From positions 9,038,981 to 9,102,980 of the forward strand of contig AP025067.1 of the NCBI GenBank assembly GCA_036186865.1: a stretch of DNA of 64,000 nt. The letters are read 5' to 3'. The notes below the pieces were generated by a model. That model ran no database searches. It worked only from the letters and a program-made list of their open reading frames with translations, and was not told where the DNA came from. Of this stretch, positions 35,335 through 45,697 are shown piece by piece. The number at the start of each line of letters is the position of its first letter. Position 1 is the stretch's first letter. This DNA is from Eustoma russellianum. Taxonomy: Eukaryota; Streptophyta; Magnoliopsida; Gentianales; Gentianaceae. A program made the translations under genes and the position numbers.

Positions 35335-37007
35335 TTATGATCTACAAAACATGCAAAGTAACACTTTATTAATAATGAGGTTAAAATTTATAAAACTCTC
35401 ACTAAAACATAACCCTCAAAGGAAATATTTTAGTGAGCTAAGATCCATATTTGACTTAATTCTAAACTCAGCTTTGGCATGACGCTTAAAATTAAGTTAT
35501 TTAGGTAGGTAACTTCTTTATCAATTACATCTCATGTAACTCTTAGAATTTATGGAATAATGACATCATATATCATTGTATGTTAGATTCCATCTAATGC
35601 CTTGGGCCCAAAACCGTTTTGATAGCCCAATTAAGTCTAACCAATTTTAAACATATGAGTAGCACTATTACTCATCCTACGTAGCTAGGAATGTTTAAAG
35701 CACATTGCTTTGGCAATACCTACTTTAATACAATCCCAGTTTTAATAGGTGTTTAAGACATGGATGGCATAAAGACTTAAATTATTGATGAGGGTTCAAC
35801 TTAGTTTATGTCTTGCATTGCATATCATTATATCGTAGCATCCTATATGCATATATAATCTATCATCCACGCATCTCATACAAAATGATAAATATGTAAA
35901 CGTGACATAGCATGGCCAAACTAGATATGATCTTCATGAGACCAAATGAAGATCATAAAGCAAACACTATGTGAAAGACTTCCTATTACAACATTTGCAA
36001 TGATACATATCTTCTTGTCTTGAGCTCGTGCCTCCATCTCCATAGAATCCACTCGTCCTTGGTATGTGTCGCCATCACCACTTTGTAGCTTGATTCTTCA
36101 TTTATTACAATAATAAAGAAAACCCTAACTAATTGTATAATAAAATACAACAAAATCTACAGCGGCACGCAGGCCATAATAACCCAAAACAGAAATATGA
36201 CTAAGTCAATCACATAGGTCCTGAGGCCATGCTATGCACCATGCAAAGACATCAACAATTATAATATATTTTACACAAACATATTATAACAAATAAATAT
36301 ATATTGACATTCTTAATGTCACGGTAACGAACTATAGGGCGTACGCATACGGCGGTCCCGCCGTTTTGATAATTTTCTTTTCGAAAGTATCAATCGCATT
36401 GATAATTTTCTTTTCGAAACCCTAACAAAGACGCGTCAATCATATTAACGATCTTACTGTTTTGATTACGTGTAAACCCTTATAGAAGCATCGATCGAAT
36501 CGATGGCTGTCATTCGCAAACCTTAAAACAGAATATCAATCAAATCGATAATCTTCATCCGAAACTAGAAATCAGAATCATCATCGAATTGATAATCTGT
36601 CTTTCGAAACACGAAAACAGAACCATCAATCGGTTGTTCATATCGATATAAACATAATCGTTTTTGATCATCTCATGAAAAACGAAAACTTTATATCACA
36701 TATAACAATCTCGAATTATAACATCTGATGAAAACGAATTGAAAACATCAATCCGATATCACCAGATGAGATTCGAATAAGGTTTTACACATATCGTGTG
36801 ATTATATCTAATATAAACAAAATCGTTTTGATCATCACATGACAAACGATTACCGCCGTATACAAATCATCTCATGAAAACGAATTGAAAAACACCATTC
36901 TTCTCTCATCATATGAAATCCGAATTACTGTTTTATACATATCATGCCATACGAAAAATAGTAAACACATAAGCATGATATAGTCGATTTAAACGAGACA
37001 ACAACCT
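35335..37007 (-). other. Copia-3 leader between primer site and gag
   Basis: A 1.67-kb AT-rich leader with no coding motif. Its 5' part (about 36980-36350 on the minus strand) contains degenerate repeats of the form TTTCG-AAA and ATCAATCGAATTGATAAT, with palindromic ATCGAT and TTCGAA cores. The rest shows nothing I can identify. Confidence 0.7.
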
Positions 37008-37020
37008 GTCTCTGATACCA
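37008..37020 (-). other. Copia-3 primer-binding site
   Basis: On the minus strand TGGTATCAGAGAC follows the LTR end after one base. It matches the initiator-tRNA-Met type primer site at its first eleven positions. Confidence 0.9.
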
Positions 37021-37021
37021 C

Positions 37022-38474
37022 TGTTAGGAAATCATACGAGATCACTGCAAAACGCGCAGCGGAAAAAGAAAACTTGATCTCCGATTTCCTACCAAGGATC
37101 CATGTTGTTCATTTTAATCGATGAAAAAAACTCAAAAATTACCTCCGAAGATTCGAAATCCGCAGATGGAAGAGGTGCGAAATCACGAACACCCTCTGTC
37201 GGTATCCACACGAATGCTTCTACCCGGAGTGCTAGCTCTTGAACGGCGCGGCTGAGAGAACTCGCTTTTCTCCAAAAACGGCTCTAGGGTTTCTGTTGTT
37301 TTCGTGTGTATTTCGTATGTCTCTATGTACGAGATACATAGATATATATACACATATATGGATATTAAAAACCGAGTCCTAATCGGTTTCGTTGATGCCA
37401 ATCAAAATCCATATCAGATATGGATTCTGTCAGGATATTCAAAATCCACATCAGATATGGATTCTCTCATTATTATCCGACAGCATATATATATATATAC
37501 ATATAACCACAAAAACAAAAATAATAATAATAATATTAATAATAATTAATATCCAATATTAATATTATTAATATTAAAACGATAATAATAATAATAACAA
37601 TTAATATCCAATATTAATATCATTAATGTTATTAATCTCAGCCATACGCATTCTTGTGTGTGACCCGATAGGCCCATATTAATTGGTAGTTGATTAAATC
37701 TCTATTAAACCAACAAGTCCTAATTGGTCTCTAGCAAGACATTACGACTACCCAATTAATACGAGTAAAGTCCAACTAGCCTAATAGCACATGCATTAAT
37801 CCCTTTGTCACACGATATCTAGTTTGAACATAAGTCATGGTCAGCGTCATACTTATATTGTTCAAACATATGATTACTCGATCTCTAAGTGGACTGATAA
37901 AACAAATGATATTGATCACACTATCAATTCATTTGAGCACGGCCATGCATTTCACAGTCTCACTAAATGAGGGGCCCAAAGATATCACTCTCAAAAGAGA
38001 GGGACAAATTCTATCTTGATTGTTCAATATCCTCTACATAATTTCTATCACATTCAATCATGACCTTTATTATTATCCAATTACGGATAACGTTTGATCA
38101 TGTCAAAATATAATAGTCCTTATGTTGGAAACTATGACAATCTCAAGTCAAAGGATTAAAACATGACTATCGTGAGATTTACTTATGACGCTAATCCATG
38201 TAGTAATCTCATGATGGGTCTATCCAATACACTGTTCTCTAACAAGTATCTATGAGATTGATTCGTATCACCATACACATAATCATCTCATGATTATCAA
38301 ATCAATACTCATACTGATTATAAATTATTTTATCTCTATAACAATAATGAATCAGGGACATGTATCAAAATTGTGTAACATACTAACCAACAATAATGAT
38401 AAAAAACCTCTTTTATTAATAATAAATGCATAACATAAATATCCAAATCTTGGCCTAGGGCACATACACTAACA
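37022..38474 (-). repeat. Copia-3 right LTR (5' LTR of the minus-strand element)
   Basis: On the plus strand it starts TGTTAGGAAATC and ends CATACACTAACA. Over the last 440 bp I count only a handful of differences from the left LTR; the first 100 bp have about five. Confidence 0.93.
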
Positions 38475-38479
38475 TGAAG

Positions 38480-39054
38480 AGGAGACCAAAATGCTGAAAA
38501 TTTGAGAGAGGGTTGAATCCAAGAATCTGAACTTGGTTGGTCAATGCAAATCCAGTCAATTTTGGTGCACTACTGGATGCTTGCTATAGGATCGAGAGGG
38601 ATATTATTCGTCGAGACGATATGTGGCAGAAGAGAGGAAGGGAAGTGTCGGGATATGGAGGATCTCGCAAAGCTACTAAGCAGAATTCCAGAGGCCCTGG
38701 AAGACAAGGAAAGAATCGTTTCCAGCGCCGTTCTCAACAGAAAAATCAGACAGAATCAAGGCCAGCAGTCAGCTATTCCGACCTGTTCCCACTGCAAGAA
38801 GCGCCACGCTGGGGAGTGCTATATCCAGGCAGGTAAGTGCTTTGGGTGTGGCAAGGTGGGCTATATCCTCAAAGATTGTCCGGATAAGGGGACCACGTGC
38901 TTCGGATGCAGAAAAGTTGGACACATGGTCAAAGACTTCCCAGAGAAAGGAGCCCAGCTGCAGCAACAACCCAAGAACCAGTGTTAGCGTGCAAACGCGA
39001 GGGTCCACGTTATGACTGACACCACGATTGAGGAGGCTAATGACGTTGTGGCAG
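38480..39054 (+). pseudogene. Tekay gag, C-terminal part with damaged zinc knuckles
   Basis: Gag resumes after the Copia-3 target duplication. In the frame of 38544 the segment has CSHCKKRHAGEC, then CFGCGKVGYILKDC and CFGCRKVGHMVKDF. In the second the zinc-binding His is Tyr, and in the third the last Cys is Phe, so both CCHC knuckles have lost a ligand. A TAG at 38985-38987 interrupts the frame before RVHVMTDTTIEEANDVVAG, the link to the protease. The codon split at 39054 marks the start of an intron-like segment. Confidence 0.84.
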
Positions 39055-39138
39055 GTATATTTTAAAATTTATGCAATACCTAAATTTTTACAAAATACTG
39101 TTGCTTTACTGTTTCTTAGTAAATCTTGCATAATTCAG
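39055..39138 (+). other. Intron-like segment 1 between gag and protease (84 bp)
   Basis: The segment begins GTATAT after CAG and ends TTCAG, is AT-rich, and has a pyrimidine-rich stretch (TTTACTGTTTCTTAG) near its end. It contains an in-frame TAA at 39063. Removing it joins GCA-G to GA-GCT and gives NDVVAG-AILVCY, matching the usual start of the protease domain of chromoviruses with no missing residue. Confidence 0.7.
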
Positions 39139-39725
39139 GAGCTATTTTAGTATGTTATGTGCCTGCCAGTGTACTATTTGATAGTGGCTCTAGCGAGTCA
39201 TCGCAAAGAATATTGATCACAACCCAATCCATATTGAGACGCCCTATAGAGTTCAAGCAGCTGGGGATCAGGTGCTTGTCTCTCATCACATCTTCAAAAT
39301 ATTGCACGCTTGAGTTTGAGGATCAACGGTTTGAAGCCGACTTAATCCCCATATCCATGGGTGATTTCGATGTAATTCTTAGAATGGACTGGCTCTCCAA
39401 GAATTTTGCACACATCGATTGTAGTGAAAAGCAGGTTACTATTAAGGACCCAACGCGCAAGGAAGTAAATTTTCAGGGAGGTTCGAAATTAAGGAAGTGT
39501 CCCAAGAACATCTATGTAAATGCAATCCGTGCAAGTAAGGCATTGAGGAAAGGACACGAAGGATTCCTTGTTTATGCGCTGAATGTTGATCAAGCGCCCT
39601 CTGACCTTTCTCAAGTCCCGGTGGTCCGAGAATATTCTGATGTCTTTCCAGAGGAATTACCGGGTCTTCCCCCAGATCGAGAAATCTCTTTTGAGATTAA
39701 TCTAATCCCGGGAGCTGAGTATTGA
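39139..39725 (+). pseudogene. Tekay protease and linker to RT
   Basis: VPASVLFDSGSSES (about 39168-39209) is the retropepsin active site, with DSG in place. FEADLIPISMGDFDVILRMDWL is the conserved second half. The linker runs to VVREYSDVFPEELPGLPPDREISFEI, the usual text before RT. The frame ends in TGA at 39723-39725 through a frameshift at the protease/RT linker. The 'start' of the open frame (39126) lies inside the intron-like segment and is not a real start. Confidence 0.86.
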
Positions 39726-39952
39726 AGGCTCCCTATCTGATGGCGCCTGCGGAATTAAAAGAATTGAAGGAGCAGTTACGTGAGTTGCTGGAGAAGAAAC
39801 TCATTCGCCCAAGTGTCTCGCCTCCTGTGTTATTTGTAAAGAAAAAGGATGGGAGTATGCGCCTATGCATTGACTATAGAGAACTCAACAAAATCACAAT
39901 AAATAACAAATACCCATTGCCTAGGATCGACGACATGTTCGGTCAGCTTCGG
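39726..39952 (+). pseudogene. Tekay reverse transcriptase, first part
   Basis: The frame reads APYLMAPAELKELKEQL, then PPVLFVKKKDGSMRLCIDYR and LNKITINNKYPLPRIDDMFGQLR, the fingers of Ty3/Gypsy RT. The last codon CGG (39950-39952) is directly followed by GTAAGC. The expected continuation, a Gly and the FSK-DL-SGY box, lies beyond an intron-like segment. Confidence 0.88.
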
Positions 39953-40022
39953 GTAAGCGATTAAAAGTTTTATTTCAATGATAATTCTACTTTGAACACT
40001 GCCTAAAAATATCTTGAAACAG
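39953..40022 (+). other. Intron-like segment 2 inside the RT domain (70 bp)
   Basis: It starts GTAAGC and ends AACAG, is AT-rich, and is not a multiple of three. Removal joins CGG to GGG and brings the frame of 39950 (GQLR) to that of 40023 (GSRIFSKTDLCSGYF), restoring continuous RT sequence with no lost or extra residue. CTAAAAA about 20 nt from its end could serve as a branch site. Confidence 0.75.
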
Positions 40023-41131
40023 GGGTCACGAATTTTCAGTAAGACTGATCTTTGTTCGGGATACTTCCAATTGAAGATCAAAGCTGAGGATGTCTCGAAA
40101 ACTGCATTCAGGACACATTATGGACATTAAGAATTTCTTGTAATGCCATTCAGATTGACCAACGCCACTGCATGGATCTGATGAATTGAGTATTTAAAGA
40201 GCAACTGGACAAGTTTGTTGTGGCTTTCATCGATGATATCTTGATCTACTCACTGGATGAAGAGTCCCATGTGGGCCATTTAAGGATCATCCTCGACATT
40301 TTACGGAGAAAGCAACTGTATGCCAAATTCAGTAAATGTGAATTTTGGTTACGTAGTGTAGCATTTTTGGGACATGTTATATCTGAGGATGGAATATCTG
40401 TGGATCCCAAAAAGATCGAGAAAATTACAGAATGGCCAAGGCCAACAAATGTTACGGAAGTACGGAGTTTCCTTGGTCTCGCTGTCTATTATCACAAGTT
40501 CGTTGAAGGGTTTTCTCGGATTGCGATGCCTCTCACCCATTTGACCCAGAAAAAGACAAAGTTCGAATGGACCTCAGACTGCGAAAGGAGTTTTACTGAA
40601 CTGAAGGAAAAGTTGACCTCTGCTCCAGTGTTGGCGCAACCAATTCTGGGTGAAAGTTTCATAGTGTACAATGATGCCTCGAAAAACGGACTAGGATGTG
40701 TGCTAATGCAAAGACACCGAGTGATTGCATACGCATCACGACAGCTGAAGCCATTTGAGCAGAATTACCCAGTACATGATCTCGAGCTTGCAGCTGTAGT
40801 CTTTGCCTTAAAAATATGGAGACACTATTTGTACGGTGAAAGGTGCGAGATCTTCACGGATCACAAGAGTCTTAAGTACCTTTTCACTCAAAAGGAATTA
40901 AATATGTGTCAACGTTGATGGCTAGAGTTAATGAAGGATTACGACCTCTCTATTCAGCATCATCCGAGAAAAGCTAATAAAGTTGCCGACGCCTTGAGTC
41001 GAAAGACAAGCCATCCGCATCAACCACCTTTGCAGCATGATATGGAAGAGTATGATCTCGAGGTGGTTGATTCCATTGATAGCGTGCTCGCTAAGTTGGT
41101 ATTAATGCCTTCACTGATTGGCAATATTAAG
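40023..41131 (+). pseudogene. Tekay reverse transcriptase palm and RNase H
   Basis: FSKTDLCSGYFQLKI gives the first catalytic aspartate. A TAA at about 40128 replaces the Tyr of the GHYEF box and a frameshift lies near 40180. The frame from 40220 has FIDDILIYS (catalytic DD), KCEFWLRSVAFLGHVIS and SFLGLAVYYHKFVEGFS. RNase H begins near 40650 with IVYNDASKNGLGCVL, then SRQLKPFEQNYPVHDLELAA and IFTDHKSLKYLF. A TGA at 40916 interrupts it. The domain ends HPRKANKVADALSR (about 40970). The chain is cut at LIGNIK by the solo LTR. Confidence 0.88.
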
Positions 41132-41552
41132 CGTTGAGAAAAAGGGGTTTGAGTGATTTCAAAATGCATGATTTAAATAATGTGAACTAAAGAAATGCAT
41201 GACTTGATTTATGACATGACACGTTTTTGCGTGAAAGTTACCTTATATAGCTCATATATAATGATGTTGTACTAACGAGCTATGAAGCTTTAAAGCTTAC
41301 ATCAAATGACAAACATTTGTTGTGTTTGAACTATTTTCAGGTGCCACAATTAATGAACTAAACTAGTTCATTAAGTGAAGTACTTAGTTAATTAAACTAA
41401 GTAGTTCATTAAAAGAAGCAATATTTGGAAAAGGCACAAAGGCAACAAGGTGAAGAAAGGAAAGTCTTCCACTCTCCTCTCCACACATTTACACGCCATA
41501 TTATATATATATATACATACATATATATATATATACATACATATATATATAT

Positions 41553-41586
<34 letters not shown>

Positions 41587-44241
41587 TCAGACTTTTTTGA
41601 AAAGGCACATACACATTTATTTCAACGTACTACCGACACGTTATATATTTTACGTACGTACGTTAACGTCACACCACCATACTTAACTCATATTTATGAG
41701 CATATTCAGGTCTTATATCATATGATATAAGTCATGATGATGACAAATTAAATACGACACATTAAAAGGTTCTAAACCAAATATTGTCGTATCGGGCGAA
41801 TATCGAAACTTCGCCAACGTGTCACGTACTTGATATAAATAGATGGCAAGCCCCTAAACTTCAAAAATAGCCATAAATTTCGTGGCTTACATGGTATGTG
41901 CAGCCATAAAATCATTCCATGTTGGCACACACAAATCATCCCACATTAAGGCCAAATTGTGGAGATTCCAATTTCAATTTTGTCACATGTCTAGGTGCCA
42001 CTTTAATCAGCCTTATGAGATGAATATTAAATTTTAATTTATGTATATTATGTGTAACATAATATATATAACATGTGCAAAAAGTTGGAATTTAATTAGA
42101 GAAATATTGGGTAATCGATAAACATCGAAAATTCGGTTTTCTAAGTACACGACACATGGAACGTTTTTGGCACATCATACAACATGTATCTAGACACTTT
42201 TTATATATTTCATACATCTCAAAGTGTTCTAGAAAATTCAATTAAGGGCTGATTGGAACATACCATGTGTATTATTAAATGTGCACTAGTTTACAAAGTT
42301 TGCAAAAGTTAAATTCAGCACATGTATCTACACATGATACACGCCCAAACCAGCTTGTTGAAGCATATGTGGAGCCTTTTTGGCATATTGATTTGTCAAG
42401 AATGAAGCATACAATGTTGATGACATAAAGGAAGGAGCTACACAAGGTAACATTTCAAACTTATGTCTCATTTGTAACACATGCTGAAAATTTCCGCATG
42501 TGCAAAATGGCTGGCCTATTTTAATGACATTATGAGTCATATTTTGTGTCTTGATTAAGGTGGATTAATTGGAAGACAATTTGGAAGAATTTGGAATAAG
42601 TTATGGAATTAAAATTGTGATATTTTTAAATATCACACATGCTGAAAATTTCAGCGTGTGTGAATGTATAATGGCCGAAATATAGGCCACATTGTTGTCA
42701 AATTTTTATTCCATAAAAGATGAGAATATTGCATGATAAATGGTGATTGAATTATCCTTTAATTTCTTGGATTAAGTCAATGCAAAATTTGGCAATATTT
42801 TGAAAAGAATACCAATGTTTCACATGCTGAAATTTCAGCATGTAAAGCACCATAATGGTCGAATTTTTTAAGGAATTTTGGAGAAAATTGTCTTGCAAAT
42901 TTTATGTGATGACCTTGGAAGTTATGGTAACTATTTTATGATGATTTTGGCACATGTTTTAAGTGTTATTCTCAGATTTGTCTAGTCATCAAGTGATGAC
43001 AACATCCAACCAATCAATGAGTGCCAAGTAAGCAAAAGTTTAATGATCATCCAATGAGAAGATGCCAAGTAAGAAAATACATGTCACAATGATGCCATAT
43101 ACTCTTCCAAGGACTTAGAAGATAATTTTAAAGAGGGGAAGAGGACTCCAAGGGGGCGGCCACATTGATAAAAAGGAAACAAAAGAGCAAAACAAGAACA
43201 AGAATAAGTCTAGCAAATTCAAAGATCAAAACGTATTCTAACTTTCGTCTTCTACCTTTCTTTCTTTCTTTTCTCTAAAAGCCTATTGTATTCATATTCA
43301 TACATCTTGAATAGGCTTCTTACATACCACCATATTCTCTTTTATCATTGTAAAAGATTGATCAAGGTGTGATCAATCTTGAACTTGCAAGGTGGTGGTG
43401 TTCGTGTGCATTGTATTCATATACAAGGTTTGTAAAGGGTTGGAGTTGGTGTGTAACTCCATCAACCCTGTGGTAAGGTGTTTTTTGTGTTGTGTAATTA
43501 GTGTGAACCGAGGAAGGTATCCTCGAAGACTGGAGTAGGCTGTTGATAATCGAACCAATATAAAATTCTTGGTGTCATTTACTTTTAGCACTTACTTTCA
43601 GTTTCAGCACTGTTTATCATTTTTGATCACGTTCATAAAAATAGTAAATGGATTTCAAAAATCACGAAACTTTCAGGAAACATAGCCACACGTTTTAAGG
43701 TTATTTTGGCGTAAGTTTCAACCCTTTTGGACAAGTATAAGTCATTCAAACGTCCAAAGTTCTGAGACCAGCGCAGTCTGATTTTCAGGCTTGCAAAGGT
43801 TGAGATTTTGATCGTATTGACTAACTTTCCAAAAGAATTTTTCAAAACTGTTTCAACCCGTTTAAATAAACTTATAAGGGGATAGTCTTTAAATTTTCAG
43901 AGCATTTGGAGTTACGTACAAATAGGAATTAATTTTTGAAATCAGTCTACCGTTTCTGGCAGATTTTCGCAATCTGACCAGCAACAAATTTTTAGGGGGT
44001 CAGAGGTTGAATTTAAATCTGAAATTTTTAGGAGACACTCATAACATCGGAGGCTAAGTTCTCTCCAAATTTCAGAATTTTTGAAGACCTGCAACTTAGT
44101 TTTCGAAACGTTTTAAAACTGGTCCTGAAAACAGAAACTGTTTTCAGAAATTTGATTTTTGGTTTAAAACTATTTTAAAAAACACATTTGCCGAACCCAC
44201 TATTCAACCCCCCCTTCTAGTGGTGCCTTGCCGATCCTACA
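41132..44241 (+). mobile_element. Solo LTR of a Copia-2-related family, inserted in Tekay pol
   Basis: The 3110-bp block is flanked by TTAAG (41127-41131 and 44242-44246). It starts CGTTGAGAAA, one base different from the Copia-2 LTR start TGTTGAGAAA. Its end, CCCACTATTCAACC then TCTAGTGGTG and CCTACA, resembles the Copia-2 LTR end CCACTATTCACG, TCTAGTGGTG and CCAACA. It holds no coding motif, no primer site and no second LTR. Removing it with one TTAAG joins Tekay codons without a shift. The internal TA/CATA tract (about 41500-41586) explains the Tyr/Ile-rich frames there. Confidence 0.9.
41500..41586. repeat. (TATACA)n / (TA)n microsatellite in the solo LTR
   Basis: Three TATATATATACATACA units precede a TA run. 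Unlike the other long TA tracts in the window it carries no adjacent LINE end. Confidence 0.9.
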
Positions 44242-44246
44242 TTAAG

Positions 44247-45653
44247 GAGGGTCAAGAAAGAGATGAAGCCCTGAAGAAAACTAAGAACAAATCAAAGACG
44301 AGACCATCTGAGGATTTTGAGATCAGAAGCGATGATAGTTTGTGGTTTAAAGGACGGCTGTGCGTACCTAATGACAATGACATAAGGAACGAGGTTCTTC
44401 AGGAAGCTCATAATTCTCGTTTATCTATTCATCCTGTAGCAAACAAAATGTACCAAGACTTGAAGCAAAAATTCTGGTGGCAGGGCATGAAGAGACAAAT
44501 TGCGGAATTCGTGGAGAAGTGCTTGGTTTGTCAGAAAGTGAAAGCGGAACACAAGAGACCTGCTGGATTGTTGCACCCTCTTGAAGTCCCCAAGTGGAAG
44601 TGGGACCACATTGCTATGGACTTCGTGACCGACTTGCCGAGGACAAAGAATGGACATGATGCTATTTGGGTGGCCGTCGATCGCTTAACAAAATCTTCTC
44701 ACTTCATGGCCATTACCATCAAAGCCCCTATGGAGAAGTTGGCTACTATGTATATTGATCAGATTGTGAGCCTTCATGGAGTATCCATGAGCATTGTTTG
44801 TGACCGCGACCCTCGCTTTACATCCCAATTTTGGACAGCTTTCCAAAAAGCGATGGGTACCGAGATACGAATGAGCTCTGCATTTCACCCTCAGAAGGAT
44901 GGTCAATCGGAGAGAACCATCCAAACACTGGAAGACATGATGTGAGCTTGCATACTTGACTTTGGAGTGGGTTGGGACAAGAGTCTCAAACTAGTGGAGT
45001 TCTCTTATAACAATAGTTACCATCGATCTATTGGGATGGCTCCTTATGAAGCACTCTACGGAAGAAAGTGTCGCTCTCCACTTTACTGTGATGAAATCGG
45101 AGATAAAGTTTTCACAGGACCTGACCTAGTAGAACAGACTCGAGAGAAAGTAATGATCATCAAACAAAGGCAAGCGGCCCAAGATAGAAGCAAGATTTGA
45201 CCAGACGAGAAGCGGTGGCCATTGGAATTTCAAGCCAGAGAAAAGGTGTTCTTGAAAGTGTCGCCATCAAAAGGAGTTAAGAGATTTGGTATCAAAGGGA
45301 AATTAAGCCCAAGGTTTATTGGATCATACGAAATTCTTGAAAAGATTGGGGAAGTCGCTAACCGGCTAGCACTACCGCCATCATTGTCTCAATTGCAGGA
45401 TGTGTTTCACGTATCTCAGCTTTGCCGGTACGTGCATGAGCTTGGCCATATCATTGAGGAGCAACCCTTGAAAGTTCAAGCTGACGCGACATATGAAGAA
45501 GAGCCGGAGATGATCACGGACCGCAGGGAAAAGGCACTGAGGAAATGATCCATTCCTATGGTTAAGGTGCAATGGAAGCACAATTGGATTGATGAAGCTA
45601 CTTGGGAGACCGAGGAAAACATGAGAATCTTATACCCGTATCTCTTTGATTAG
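44247..45653 (+). pseudogene. Tekay integrase with C-terminal chromodomain
   Basis: The frame continues the pol chain (KEGQERDEALKK). The zinc-binding region has HPVANKMYQDLKQKFWW and CLVCQKVKAEH. The catalytic core has WDHIAMDFVTDLP (D), SIVCDRDPRFTSQFW (D) and FHPQKDGQSERTIQTLED (E). Stops in the same frame lie at 44943 (relatives have Arg, CGA to TGA), 45198 and 45546. The GPF/GPY-like region (KLSPRFIGSYEIL) precedes the chromodomain VKVQWKHNWIDEATWETEEN (about 45561-45620), which in chromoviruses directs insertion to marked chromatin. The natural stop is TAG at 45651. Confidence 0.9.
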
Positions 45654-45683
45654 TGCTCTTAAGTTTCGAGGACGAAAACTTGT

Positions 45684-45697
45684 AATAAGGGGGAGGA
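45684..45697 (+). other. Tekay polypurine tract
   Basis: AATAAGGGGGAGGA directly precedes the TG of the 3' LTR at 45698 and is the likely plus-strand primer. Confidence 0.85.

Larger units (their letters stand above)
29868..38474 (-). mobile_element. Copia-3: young Ty1/Copia element nested in Tekay gag
   Basis: Two LTRs of 1479 bp (29868-31346) and 1453 bp (37022-38474) are nearly identical. TGAAG flanks the element on both sides (29863-29867 and 38475-38479). On the minus strand the order is LTR, primer site (37020-37008), 1.7-kb leader, gag-pol (35334-31367), polypurine tract (about 31355-31347), LTR. The left LTR begins TATTAGG where the right begins TGTTAGG, so one terminal base has mutated. 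The polyprotein has only one stop and one frameshift, making this the best preserved LTR element here. Hits to TNT1-94-type polyproteins are expected; the lineage within Copia is not resolved by eye. Confidence 0.93.
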
